A stretch of DNA of 8,413 bases from an uncultured archaeon (GCA_902385025.1 CABMDX010000281.1:1-8413); one strand, 5' to 3'; positions 1 through 6,244 are shown, counted from the stretch's first letter. Numbers and translations: made by a program. The notes: a model not told the origin generated them from the sequence alone.

Positions 1-195
1 ATGGAGGCCCGCTTTGCCGTCATCCTTGAGGACACGAGAAGGCATTACTTCGAGAGAGGCGGAATGCAAAAGAAAAGGCAAGGATTGGGACGGGGCATCG
101 AGCTCTCCATGTATTTTCAAAGTGAAGCAGGCGAAGAAGAGGTATTGTGGATGCAGGTTGAAATTCCATTATCGGCCAAAAATAGGGGCATTTGA
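1..195 (+). CDS. possible small or 5'-truncated ORF, unrecognised
   Basis: An open frame of 64 codons begins with an ATG at the very first base of the window, so it may be a complete small ORF or the tail of a gene that starts upstream. No ribosome-binding site can be judged. The product is charged and mixed in composition, with no recognisable motif, signal peptide or membrane helix. Its 3' end faces the 3' end of the gfcR-like gene, which would suit a convergent gene tail. A competing 65-codon frame on the minus strand (20-217) has four closely spaced cysteines but is otherwise unconvincing. I do not recognise either, and the frame may be non-coding. Confidence 0.22.
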   Translation: MEARFAVILEDTRRHYFERGGMQKKRQGLGRGIELSMYFQSEAGEEEVLWMQVEIPLSAKNRGI

Positions 196-281
196 GGCAT
201 TCCGGGCAAAAGGCCATGAACTCTTGGCCCAGTCTGTAACAGTCAGGCTAATTTTTCCTCTATTGCGGTGCCTCACGCTGC
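196..281. other. short intergenic stretch downstream of gfcR-like gene
   Basis: No gene is supported here. On the minus strand, just past the gfcR-like stop, there is no strong hairpin. The nearest T-run on that strand is a T5 at about 178-182, inside the doubtful frame at 1-195. Transcription termination of the nob1-gfcR unit therefore cannot be placed precisely. Confidence 0.4.
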
Positions 282-899
282 CTAGTTGACTCTTATAACC
301 TTCAGGAGCGAGACAACAGGCACTCCGGCGATTTCATCGGTGCCTTTCTTGTCAATCAGCACGGCGATGGCATTAATCTTGGCACCATGCTCATCCAGAT
401 ATTCTACAGTCTCCTCCAGCGTCTGGCCTGAGGTCACCACGTCATCTATGATGATGCACTCTTTATCCTTGACATCGGAGAAGTTGGCGCTGAGGTTTCC
501 GCGGGCCTTCTTGCTCTCACGCGACAGCATCTGCTTGCTTGGAGTATATACTGCAAGCTCTGAGCCCAGGTCACTTGCCACCATGCTGGCCAGGGGAAGT
601 CCGCTTAACGCTATGCCTACAACGACGTCCACGCCCCCCTCATTCTCATCCAGGGTCTCATAAAGTATATCGGAGAGGGCTTGAGAGATATGGCTCAGTC
701 TAAAGGCGCTTTTACCGATTATCGACCAGTCTACGGATATATCCTTGGGCCCTGGGGTCGTGCTCGTCTTCGCGGCATGAGTGAGGAGCCAGGTCACGGT
801 TTCGCTGGAGATGTTCAATTCCTCTGAGATCTGGCCCTCTACAAGCCCTTCCGCCTTCAATTCAGTTGCCTTCTTCATCAAAGTTTCAATGTTCTTCAT
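282..899 (-). CDS. gfcR: GfcR-type HTH/phosphoribosyltransferase-like transcriptional regulator
   Basis: This 205-residue protein has an N-terminal helix-turn-helix-like segment (about residues 5-42) joined to a type I phosphoribosyltransferase fold (about 58-205). The PRPP-binding loop is clear at residues 148-160 (CIIIDDVVTSGQT, with paired Asp152/153). This is the 'orotate phosphoribosyltransferase-like' archaeal family. Its haloarchaeal member GfcR activates sugar-catabolism genes; in methanogens the target and ligand are not known to me. It probably senses a phosphoribosyl or nucleotide compound rather than making orotidylate. The ATG at 899 is chosen because a GAGGTG ribosome-binding site (906-911) lies 6 nt upstream. 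It also forms an ATGA overlap with the nob1 stop, implying translational coupling. A longer frame to 938 exists but adds only residues overlapping the Nob1 zinc ribbon. Confidence 0.9.
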   Translation of the reverse strand: MKNIETLMKKATELKAEGLVEGQISEELNISSETVTWLLTHAAKTSTTPGPKDISVDWSIIGKSAFRLSHISQALSDILYETLDENEGGVDVVVGIALSGLPLASMVASDLGSELAVYTPSKQMLSRESKKARGNLSANFSDVKDKECIIIDDVVTSGQTLEETVEYLDEHGAKINAIAVLIDKKGTDEIAGVPVVSLLKVIRVN

Positions 900-1351
900 C
901 TTATGCACCTCTTTTTCTTCCGGGCAGGAGTTCCGCAATCAGGACATGCTTCTCCCTCAAAGCTCTTGCCGCAGCCCTGGCACCTCTGGACGCGCCTACG
1001 CAATCTCTTTATTTTGGCTTGGCCAATGGGCTCGATCTTCAGGCCGAGGTGAAGCGCTACATTTTGCAAAGCGTAGTCGTCAGTGGCGAGGACGGCATCA
1101 TATTCCAGGGCCTTGGCCAGGACCTCCAGATCCGCAGGAGACAGAACGGCAATATCACCTGTCTCTCTGGCAGCAGTATGCGCTCTCTTGACGGCCTGGC
1201 TGGACGGGCTCTCCACTCGTGCTTCAAAGATATGGAGAAGGGACTTTGACCTTATGTCCCTCAGCTCCGCCTCGACGGACGGAACTGTAATCAGCTCTCC
1301 CTCAGGCCTTTTGCCCCAGATGAATACCGAGGCATCCGCTACGACATACAC
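896..1351 (-). CDS. nob1: rRNA maturation endonuclease Nob1 (PIN domain + zinc ribbon)
   Basis: The product is a 151-residue PIN-domain nuclease that trims the 3' end of pre-16S rRNA during small-subunit maturation. The PIN fold starts at once (VVADASVF, Asp6). Further acidic residues typical of the metal site follow: Glu27/Glu29, Asp66 and Asp91/Asp92 (ATDDYAL). A basic linker (113-123) leads to a zinc ribbon with CX2C pairs at Cys124/127 and Cys136/139, then a lysine/arginine-rich tail, the standard archaeal Nob1 layout and length. The frame stays open to an ATG at 1531. That 60-residue extension is rich in Trp, Pro and Ser, unlike Nob1, and overlaps the divergent gene, so I chose the GTG at 1351. 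No Shine-Dalgarno is seen, but a TATA-like box about 24 nt upstream suggests a leaderless mRNA. The stop overlaps the gfcR start. Confidence 0.9.
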   Translation of the reverse strand: MYVVADASVFIWGKRPEGELITVPSVEAELRDIRSKSLLHIFEARVESPSSQAVKRAHTAARETGDIAVLSPADLEVLAKALEYDAVLATDDYALQNVALHLGLKIEPIGQAKIKRLRRRVQRCQGCGKSFEGEACPDCGTPARKKKRCIR

Positions 1352-1370
1352 ATGCAGAGGCTCTTGAAAG

Positions 1371-1378
1371 TTATAGTA
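1371..1378 (-). promoter_or_regulatory. TATA-like box for nob1
   Basis: Read on the minus strand, TACTATAA is centred about 24 nt before the GTG of nob1. Archaeal TATA boxes sit about 26 nt before the transcription start, so transcription would start at or next to the GTG. This matches the absence of a Shine-Dalgarno sequence. The element is nearly symmetrical (TATAGTA on the plus strand), so it could also serve the divergent gene. Confidence 0.45.
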
Positions 1379-1404
1379 CTTGGACTTTTCCCGGACCAAA
1401 ACGC

Positions 1405-1418
1405 TATTATCATATAAT
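1405..1418 (+). promoter_or_regulatory. candidate TATA region for EMC6-like/ABCE1 operon
   Basis: The AT-only-rich stretch TATTATCATATAAT lies in the 65-83 bp gap between nob1 and the divergent membrane-protein gene. If its first half acts as the TATA box, transcription would start near 1433, just before the ATG at 1435. It overlaps the most upstream ATG (1417), which argues against that codon as the start. This is a motif reading only. Confidence 0.35.
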
Positions 1419-1434
1419 GCAATCCATGAGTGAG

Positions 1435-1863
1435 ATGGCCAAGAAAGCAAAGAAAAATGGCAGCAAGGAAGAGCGGGCACTTGCAGCCCCGACTGCTGGT
1501 AGCCAGGCGCAGCAAGCGGCCAGTGTTCCACCCAAAGCTCCTACTAAAACCCCTCCCAAAGCCCGGACCAAGAGCGCAGATGAGCGCCGAAGGGATCGCA
1601 TAGATGGAATAAAGAAGACCGTTTACCCTGCGGCCCTGGGTGTAATGGCCGGATTTGCCTGCTACCTGGTCCCGGATACGATCAGTCTTCTGCCCTGGCA
1701 TTTTGTATTTCTGGTAGTGATATTAGTCACATATACCATCCAGAAGTTTACCTATCCATTGCTCCAGATCGATGCGACAGCTTTCCAGGCCAAGGACTGG
1801 CTCTATGTGGAGTTCATGGCGATCGACCTGTGGCTTGTAACATGGACGCTTCTTCTGAACTGA
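1435..1863 (+). CDS. EMC6-like three-helix membrane protein
   Basis: This 142-residue protein has a hydrophilic N-terminal tail of about 60 residues rich in Lys, Ala, Pro, Thr and Gln, then three predicted membrane helices at about 63-79, 86-106 and 122-141. Size, three-helix topology and the compact C-terminal domain match the archaeal proteins annotated as EMC6-like, relatives of a subunit of the eukaryotic ER membrane protein insertase complex. A role in membrane-protein insertion is inferred from that name and not shown. Three in-frame ATGs (1417, 1426, 1435) are possible. None has a well-spaced ribosome-binding site. I chose 1435 because the likely promoter overlaps 1417, but the longer forms would add only 3-6 residues. 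The ABCE1 start follows 9 nt after the stop, so the two are almost certainly co-transcribed. Confidence 0.7.
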   Translation: MAKKAKKNGSKEERALAAPTAGSQAQQAASVPPKAPTKTPPKARTKSADERRRDRIDGIKKTVYPAALGVMAGFACYLVPDTISLLPWHFVFLVVILVTYTIQKFTYPLLQIDATAFQAKDWLYVEFMAIDLWLVTWTLLLN

Positions 1864-1866
1864 GGT
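1862..1866 (+). promoter_or_regulatory. ribosome-binding site of rli overlapping upstream stop
   Basis: GAGGT shares its first bases with the TGA stop of the EMC6-like gene and lies 6 nt before the rli ATG. This fixes the rli start and suggests that ribosomes ending the first gene help load the second. Confidence 0.65.
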
Positions 1867-1872
1867 CGAATT

Positions 1873-3633
1873 ATGAGGATTGCCATCATCAATCGCGATC
1901 GCTGCCAGCCTAGAAAGTGCTCCAAGGAGTGCGAGTACTTCTGTCCCCCAGTTCGAACAGGCGACGAAACCATCATCTTTGAAGACAGCAAGCCCCTGAT
2001 CACGGAAAACCTTTGCGTGGGTTGCGGCATATGTGTGCGCAAATGCCCATTCGGGGCCATAACCATCACCAACCTGCCAGAAGAGATGTCCGATCCAGTT
2101 CACAGGTACGGCCAGAACGGCTTCGCCCTTTATGGCTTGCCGGTGCCGATCGAAGTAAGAGTCACCGGCCTCTTGGGCCCCAATGGCATAGGAAAGAGCA
2201 CTGCAGTGGCCATACTATCCGGCATTTTGCAGCCTAATCTTGGCAGGAACGCATCCTGGGAAGAGGTGCTGCAGCGTTTCGCGGGCTCCGCATTAGGCGA
2301 TTACCTGAAGAAGGTGGCGGAGAAGGGCGTCAAGACCTCATATAAGCCTCAATATGTGGATCGCATCCCTAAGAGCTATTCAGGTCCGGTTCGCGGTCTT
2401 CTGGAGCGGACGGATGAGCGGGATGCGCTCTCGGATCTGGTGGAGCGGCTTGTCCTTTCCAGGCTCGTAGATCGGGAGATTTCTAGTCTGAGCGGCGGAG
2501 AGCTGCAGCGCGTGGCTATTGCAGCGACAGCTGCACGCGACGCGGACTTCTATTTCTTCGATGAGATCAGCCCTTATCTCGATATTTACCAGCGCATCAA
2601 TGTAGCCCGCATTTTGCAGAGCCTTGCCAAAGACAAGGCTGTAATGGTGGTAGAGCACGACCTGGCCCTTCTCGATCTTCTGGCAGAGAATATTCATCTC
2701 ATCTATGGTGTGCCCGGAGCCTACGGCGTCATAACCCGGCCCAAAGGTGTGCGGGTGGGAATCAACCAGTACCTGCGTGGAAACCTGCCTGAGGAGAATG
2801 TGCGCTTCCGCGAAAGTAGCATCTGCTTTGAGGTGCATGCCCCAAGAATCGAGAAGGATATACCTTCACTCATCGCTTACGAGGCCTTCACAAAGGTCTA
2901 TTCCACCTTTCGCCTCCAGGCCGAGCCTGGCGTAATCCGTCGTGGAGAGGTGGTGGGTATCCTTGGTGCAAATGGAATCGGAAAGAGTACCTACATCAAG
3001 ATCCTGGCAGGCGTCGAGAAGCCCACAACGGGAAGCTTCGACAGCCAGCTCAAGGTTTCCTATAAACCGCAGTATCTCAAGGCGGACAATGATGTGACCG
3101 TGCAGGGATTGCTGCGCAGCGTCGCTCGCAATTTCGACAGCAGCTACTATCAAACCGAGATCCTGCGGCCCATGGGTCTCGAACTGCTCATGGATCAGCC
3201 TCTGCTAGAGCTTTCAGGCGGAGAATTGCAGCGCGTGGCCATCACCGCGTGCCTCAGCCGCGAGGCCGATCTGTATCTGCTTGATGAGCCCTCAGCTCAT
3301 CTGGATGTGGAGCAGAGGATGCTGGCTGCCAAGGTCATGAGGCGGTTTGCGGAATCCACGGAGAAGACTGTCCTGGTAGTGGATCATGATATTTATCTCA
3401 TAGACCTCTTAAGTGAGCGTCTGATGGTCTTTGAGGGAGAACCGGGGACACTCGGCATTGCCCATACCCCACTTGAGATGCGCGAGGGCATGAATGCCTT
3501 CCTGAAAGTTATCGGCATAACATTCCGGCGCGATGAGGAGACACGCCGCCCCAGGGTCAACAAGCCGGAGTCAAGGCTCGACCGGATGCAAAAGGAGCAG
3601 GGAGAGTACTACTACTCAGTAGAAGAGAGCTGA
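1873..3633 (+). CDS. rli: ribosome recycling ATPase ABCE1 / RNase L inhibitor homologue
   Basis: This 586-residue protein is full length for the family. It is the soluble twin-ATPase that splits ribosomes into subunits after termination or rescue and can remain on the small subunit. The N-terminal iron-sulfur domain has two 4Fe-4S sets: Cys11/16/20/24 and Cys48/51/54/58. NBD1 shows Walker A GPNGIGKST (102-110), signature LSGGE (206-210), Walker B Asp230-Glu231 in FFDEISPYLD, and the switch His262. NBD2 shows Walker A GANGIGKST (365-373), LSGGE (447-451), Asp471-Glu472 and His505. There are no membrane helices. All catalytic residues are intact. A GAGGT ribosome-binding site (1862-1866) overlaps the upstream stop and sits 6 nt before the ATG. 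The gene is the second in an operon with the EMC6-like gene. Confidence 0.98.
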   Translation: MRIAIINRDRCQPRKCSKECEYFCPPVRTGDETIIFEDSKPLITENLCVGCGICVRKCPFGAITITNLPEEMSDPVHRYGQNGFALYGLPVPIEVRVTGLLGPNGIGKSTAVAILSGILQPNLGRNASWEEVLQRFAGSALGDYLKKVAEKGVKTSYKPQYVDRIPKSYSGPVRGLLERTDERDALSDLVERLVLSRLVDREISSLSGGELQRVAIAATAARDADFYFFDEISPYLDIYQRINVARILQSLAKDKAVMVVEHDLALLDLLAENIHLIYGVPGAYGVITRPKGVRVGINQYLRGNLPEENVRFRESSICFEVHAPRIEKDIPSLIAYEAFTKVYSTFRLQAEPGVIRRGEVVGILGANGIGKSTYIKILAGVEKPTTGSFDSQLKVSYKPQYLKADNDVTVQGLLRSVARNFDSSYYQTEILRPMGLELLMDQPLLELSGGELQRVAITACLSREADLYLLDEPSAHLDVEQRMLAAKVMRRFAESTEKTVLVVDHDIYLIDLLSERLMVFEGEPGTLGIAHTPLEMREGMNAFLKVIGITFRRDEETRRPRVNKPESRLDRMQKEQGEYYYSVEES

Positions 3634-3784
3634 AGACGGTTTTTAAATTCGAGCCATACACTCGACGCATATGACATCCCCGAAAAATTTATCTTTTAAT
3701 ATTTTAATTTAATATTAACATATCGATGCATGAATTTTTTGCCCGACAAAAGGAATATAGTGATTGGAGTCCTAACAACGGTTG
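3634..3784 (+). promoter_or_regulatory. rli terminator / comDE promoter region
   Basis: This 151-bp AT-rich gap has a T5 run at 3640-3644 directly after the rli stop, a plausible archaeal T-rich terminator. Next is a BRE/TATA-like element CGAAAAATTTATC (3681-3693), close to the common methanogen promoter form, which predicts a transcription start near 3715. A perfect palindrome follows at 3696-3718. The predicted comD leader is about 70 nt. A GGAG at 3766-3769 is 15 nt from the comD ATG, longer than usual spacing. Confidence 0.55.
3696..3718. repeat. perfect inverted repeat downstream of comDE TATA box
   Basis: The arms TTAATATT (3696-3703) and AATATTAA (3711-3718) are perfectly complementary across a 7-nt all-A/T spacer. 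The repeat lies between the proposed TATA element (ending about 3693) and the predicted start site near 3715. A bound repressor there would block polymerase recruitment. High A/T content makes chance palindromes more likely, so operator function is an inference. Confidence 0.5.
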
Positions 3785-4285
3785 ATGAATCCAAGCCTCG
3801 CCGTCTACCAGGGCATGAAGCAGGCTGGCATTGATTTTGCAGCATCGGTGCCCTGCATAAATCTGCAGCAGCTATTGCACCTTGTAGCTCTGGATCCGGA
3901 GATCAAACACGTCCCGGTCACCCGTGAGGAGGAGGGCGTGGGCCTGTGCGCCGGCGCCTGGATGGGTGGCAAAAGGCCTGCCCTGCTCATGCAAAATTCG
4001 GGTCTTGGAAACAGCATCAATGCCCTGGCTTCGCTTGATCTGCTCTACGGCATCCCGCTGCTGCTTATCATCAGCCACAGGGGCATCAAGGGAGAGCCTA
4101 TTGTGGGCCAAGTTCCCATGGGGAGGATGACCCCGGGGCTTTTGGATGCCATGCAGATCCGCCATTTTTCGCCAGCTTCTGCGGGCGCGGCTTGCGAGAC
4201 TGTGGCATGTGCCTGGAGACTGGCAAAGAGCGAGCATAAGCCGGCGGCTGTGCTTTTGGATCTGGAGTTTTGGAGAAGCATATGA
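3785..4285 (+). CDS. comD: sulfopyruvate decarboxylase, alpha (TPP-pyrimidine-binding) subunit ComD
   Basis: The 166-residue product is the PYR-domain half of the thiamine-diphosphate enzyme that decarboxylates 3-sulfopyruvate to sulfoacetaldehyde in coenzyme M biosynthesis. It acts in the cytoplasm with ComE. The family's hallmarks are present: SVPC near the N-terminus (21-24), TREEEGVG (46-53) with the glutamates that activate the cofactor pyrimidine ring, MQNSGLGNSINA (69-80) and IISHRG (95-100). The length is typical of the separate alpha subunit. Start codons in frame are limited to TTG 3782 and ATG 3785, because a TAA lies at 3773-3775; I prefer the ATG. The TGA stop overlaps the comE ATG, giving matched synthesis of the two subunits. 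Sulfopyruvate-forming genes are not in the window. Confidence 0.95.
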   Translation: MNPSLAVYQGMKQAGIDFAASVPCINLQQLLHLVALDPEIKHVPVTREEEGVGLCAGAWMGGKRPALLMQNSGLGNSINALASLDLLYGIPLLLIISHRGIKGEPIVGQVPMGRMTPGLLDAMQIRHFSPASAGAACETVACAWRLAKSEHKPAAVLLDLEFWRSI

Positions 4286-4842
4286 AACGATTCGAGGCAA
4301 TTGCCCTGGCGGCAGAGGTGGCAGAGGAGAGGCATGCCCTGCTGATATCCAACATCGGTTTTCCCAGCCGTGAGCTTTATGCCCAAAAGGACAGACCTCA
4401 AAACTTCTATATGCTCGGTTCCATGGGTCTGGCCTCATCCATCGGTCTGGGCCTTGCCCTGGCTAAACCCAGGCAGAATGTGATGGTCCTGGATGGCGAT
4501 GGATCGGTTCTCATGAATTTGGGGACGCTTGCCACCCTTGCAGCCTATAATCCTGAGAACTATCTGCTGGTGATCCTGGATAATTGCTGCTACGGTTCCA
4601 CAGGCTCCGAGCCCACCTGTACTAGCCTTGGCACAGATCTTGCAGGAATGGCAAGAGCAGCAGGAGTTCGCATTGTCTCGGTCGTCTCTGATGCAGTAGG
4701 TCTGCATAATGCCCTTCTCGGCAGGGGTTTAGTGCTGGCAAAGGTGGAGCCGGGCAATGCCGATGTGCCCATCATAGATCTAACACCACATGAAATAATC
4801 GAGCGATTTATGAAATGCGCTCTAGAGGCTGAGCCATCTTGA
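4282..4842 (+). CDS. comE: sulfopyruvate decarboxylase, beta (TPP-diphosphate-binding) subunit ComE
   Basis: The 186-residue product is the PP-domain half of sulfopyruvate decarboxylase. The diphosphate/Mg-binding motif runs from GDGS (72-75) to Asp100-Asn101, with the following CYGSTG loop (103-108), the classical thiamine-diphosphate fold signature. GSMGLASSIGLGLALA (46-61) is the conserved helix that packs on the cofactor. Length equals the known free beta subunit. A TTG at 4270 would extend the frame by four residues. The ATG at 4282 is better because GGAG (4272-4275) lies 6 nt upstream and the codon forms an ATGA junction with comD. The last 35 bp overlap the convergent DUF39-ferredoxin gene. 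Confidence 0.96.
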   Translation: MKRFEAIALAAEVAEERHALLISNIGFPSRELYAQKDRPQNFYMLGSMGLASSIGLGLALAKPRQNVMVLDGDGSVLMNLGTLATLAAYNPENYLLVILDNCCYGSTGSEPTCTSLGTDLAGMARAAGVRIVSVVSDAVGLHNALLGRGLVLAKVEPGNADVPIIDLTPHEIIERFMKCALEAEPS

Positions 4843-6091
4843 AGGAGCCTTCCAGTATCCTTCTCTTCAATTCCTCTGCAAGCTTTATAGCGCGCAGTCT
4901 ATCCGATTGGCGAAGCACTACTGGTATGCACCTATCGTCTCCGGAAGGTGTTTTCAGTTGGATGGAGCCCAGGCGGCACCGGAAGGCAGCTGATGGACAC
5001 TGTGTTACGCACAGGCCGCAGTGAAAGCAGAGCATTTCATCGCGCTTCGCGCTCCTTTCCCCAAAGCGGACTGCTTTCATTGGACACGTCATCTCCACCT
5101 GGCAGCAGGTGCAGCCCCGGCATTCCCCGGCATCAAACTCCACCTCAAGATCCACATCCCGCCAGACGCATCCATAGTCGGACTTGCCGATCGCGTTCCT
5201 GGTCACAACATCCATAACCGGGAGAGGGATCTGGCTATCCTGCCGCACGATTTCCTGCAAAACGGTCTCGCTTGCCACAGGGATGGGCACCGCCCAGGAG
5301 ACGATGCACTCCGGCCCGGCTGAGGTCACAAAGCCGCCCATGTACTCCGGGAGCATCTGGTGCATATCTGCAAAGCCGGAGAGGTTCGGCCTTTCCGGAG
5401 TGCTGCGCGTGCCTGTTCCAAGGACGAAACCCTCTGCACCATTGAGGAGGATGCGTGTTCCCATGCCGATCGTCTCCAGCAGAGGATCGTTCTTGAGGGG
5501 ATTTATCTGGCCGCAGCCTGAGAAGGTTGCTTCCCGGCAGCCCGGCTCAAATTCGCGAGCATGGAAGATCGTACGCACGGATCTTTCGCTCGGGTTTATG
5601 AAAGCGGAATAGTTCTTGAAGGCATGGCGCGAGCCGAAGAGACGGGCATGCGGCATGTCCTCCAGCCCAACCTCTGCCTGCAGAGCCTTTCCTGCATCCG
5701 TCTCAACCTCAACCTGCACTTTTTTCCCTTCCACCAGCTCGCGGAAGAGATGACCTCCGCCGTAGTTCGGCCTGCTGCGGCTATGGGCAGTTCCAAAGAT
5801 GACCACATCCAAAACGCCCAAATTCTCATTGGGACAGGGACCAACGTTCGCTTCAATTCCGTTGATGAAGACCTTTTTCGCTCTCAGGAACTCTCCAGGA
5901 CCTGCCACGGGAAAGGAAAGGACTGCATAGGTGCCGCTCATCACCGCTCGCGTGGCTGTGGTGACGACATCCACTTGCTCCAGGGCGGAAGTCTCGCCTC
6001 TCTCCGCGAGCCTGCTCACTTCTTCCGCGGTCAATACCACGGCGCTATGGCGCTTAACCCTGTCCAGGATCTCCGAATACGATTTCACCAT
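4808..6091 (-). CDS. methanogenesis marker 16 metalloprotein (DUF39/COG1900 + ferredoxin domain)
   Basis: The 427-residue protein has a long DUF39 domain (about 1-310), with GPCPNENLG (84-92, Cys86) and FSGCGQINPLKNDP (190-203, Cys193). A C-terminal double-cluster ferredoxin domain follows: Cys324/327/330/336 (CX2CX2CX5C, plus an extra Cys329) and the regular Cys355/358/361/365. This architecture is the methanogen-specific 'marker 16' family. Related COG1900 proteins incorporate sulfide into aspartate semialdehyde to make homocysteine, using a persulfide-type cysteine and an electron-carrying FeS domain. Facing comDE, it is a good candidate for the analogous step from sulfoacetaldehyde to coenzyme M; homocysteine synthesis is the alternative. 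The ATG at 6091 has no clear ribosome-binding site, but a TATA-like box about 34 nt upstream fits a very short leader. Confidence 0.88.
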   Translation of the reverse strand: MVKSYSEILDRVKRHSAVVLTAEEVSRLAERGETSALEQVDVVTTATRAVMSGTYAVLSFPVAGPGEFLRAKKVFINGIEANVGPCPNENLGVLDVVIFGTAHSRSRPNYGGGHLFRELVEGKKVQVEVETDAGKALQAEVGLEDMPHARLFGSRHAFKNYSAFINPSERSVRTIFHAREFEPGCREATFSGCGQINPLKNDPLLETIGMGTRILLNGAEGFVLGTGTRSTPERPNLSGFADMHQMLPEYMGGFVTSAGPECIVSWAVPIPVASETVLQEIVRQDSQIPLPVMDVVTRNAIGKSDYGCVWRDVDLEVEFDAGECRGCTCCQVEMTCPMKAVRFGERSAKRDEMLCFHCGLCVTQCPSAAFRCRLGSIQLKTPSGDDRCIPVVLRQSDRLRAIKLAEELKRRILEGSFKMAQPLERIS

Positions 6092-6121
6092 TTTTTAGCT
6101 CTTGAGCTTGCAGTCTTTGAG

Positions 6122-6129
6122 GTTTAAAA
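6122..6129 (-). promoter_or_regulatory. TATA-like box for marker 16 gene
   Basis: TTTTAAAC on the minus strand is centred about 34 nt before the ATG at 6091, predicting transcription start near 6099 and a leader of under 10 nt. This would explain the missing Shine-Dalgarno sequence. It rests on position and A/T character only. Confidence 0.35.
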
Positions 6130-6244
6130 GCAAGTTTTATCGCTTTAACCTGCCGCTGCGCCCCCTGTCTCTGGCATTATTGTGCTCAAATCAGGGATCG
6201 ATTTATACTATTGGAATCAGGGAATCGGCGTGAACCGCAACCCA

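Noticed and set aside
20..217. Minus-strand frame with four cysteines near its start (CPECLKCP), as a small zinc-ribbon protein
   Set aside because: Only the first ten residues look motif-like; the second half of a zinc ribbon is missing, the rest has no domain character, and there is no good ribosome-binding site.
900..938. Upstream ATG for the gfcR-like gene
   Set aside because: The GAGGTG site and ATGA overlap support the start at 899; the extra residues only overlap the nob1 C-terminus.
1352..1531. 60-residue N-terminal extension of nob1 to an ATG at 1531
   Set aside because: It precedes a PIN domain that normally starts the protein, has atypical Trp/Pro/Ser-rich composition, and lies over the divergent gene and promoters.
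1339..1701. Minus-strand hydrophobic frame and others opposite the EMC6-like gene
   Set aside because: These are antisense shadows of the plus-strand gene and share no family features.
3872..4438. Long minus-strand frames opposite comD, comE and rli
   Set aside because: They are complementary to strongly recognised coding regions and have no motifs; high GC keeps them open.
4808..6091. Calling the DUF39 gene simply homocysteine synthase
   Set aside because: The family chemistry is similar, but the marker 16 architecture and comDE context do not point to homocysteine, so the substrate is left open.
5021..6127. Plus-strand frames opposite the marker 16 gene (up to 188 codons)
   Set aside because: The minus strand carries a full DUF39-ferredoxin protein with intact cysteine motifs; these frames are its shadows.
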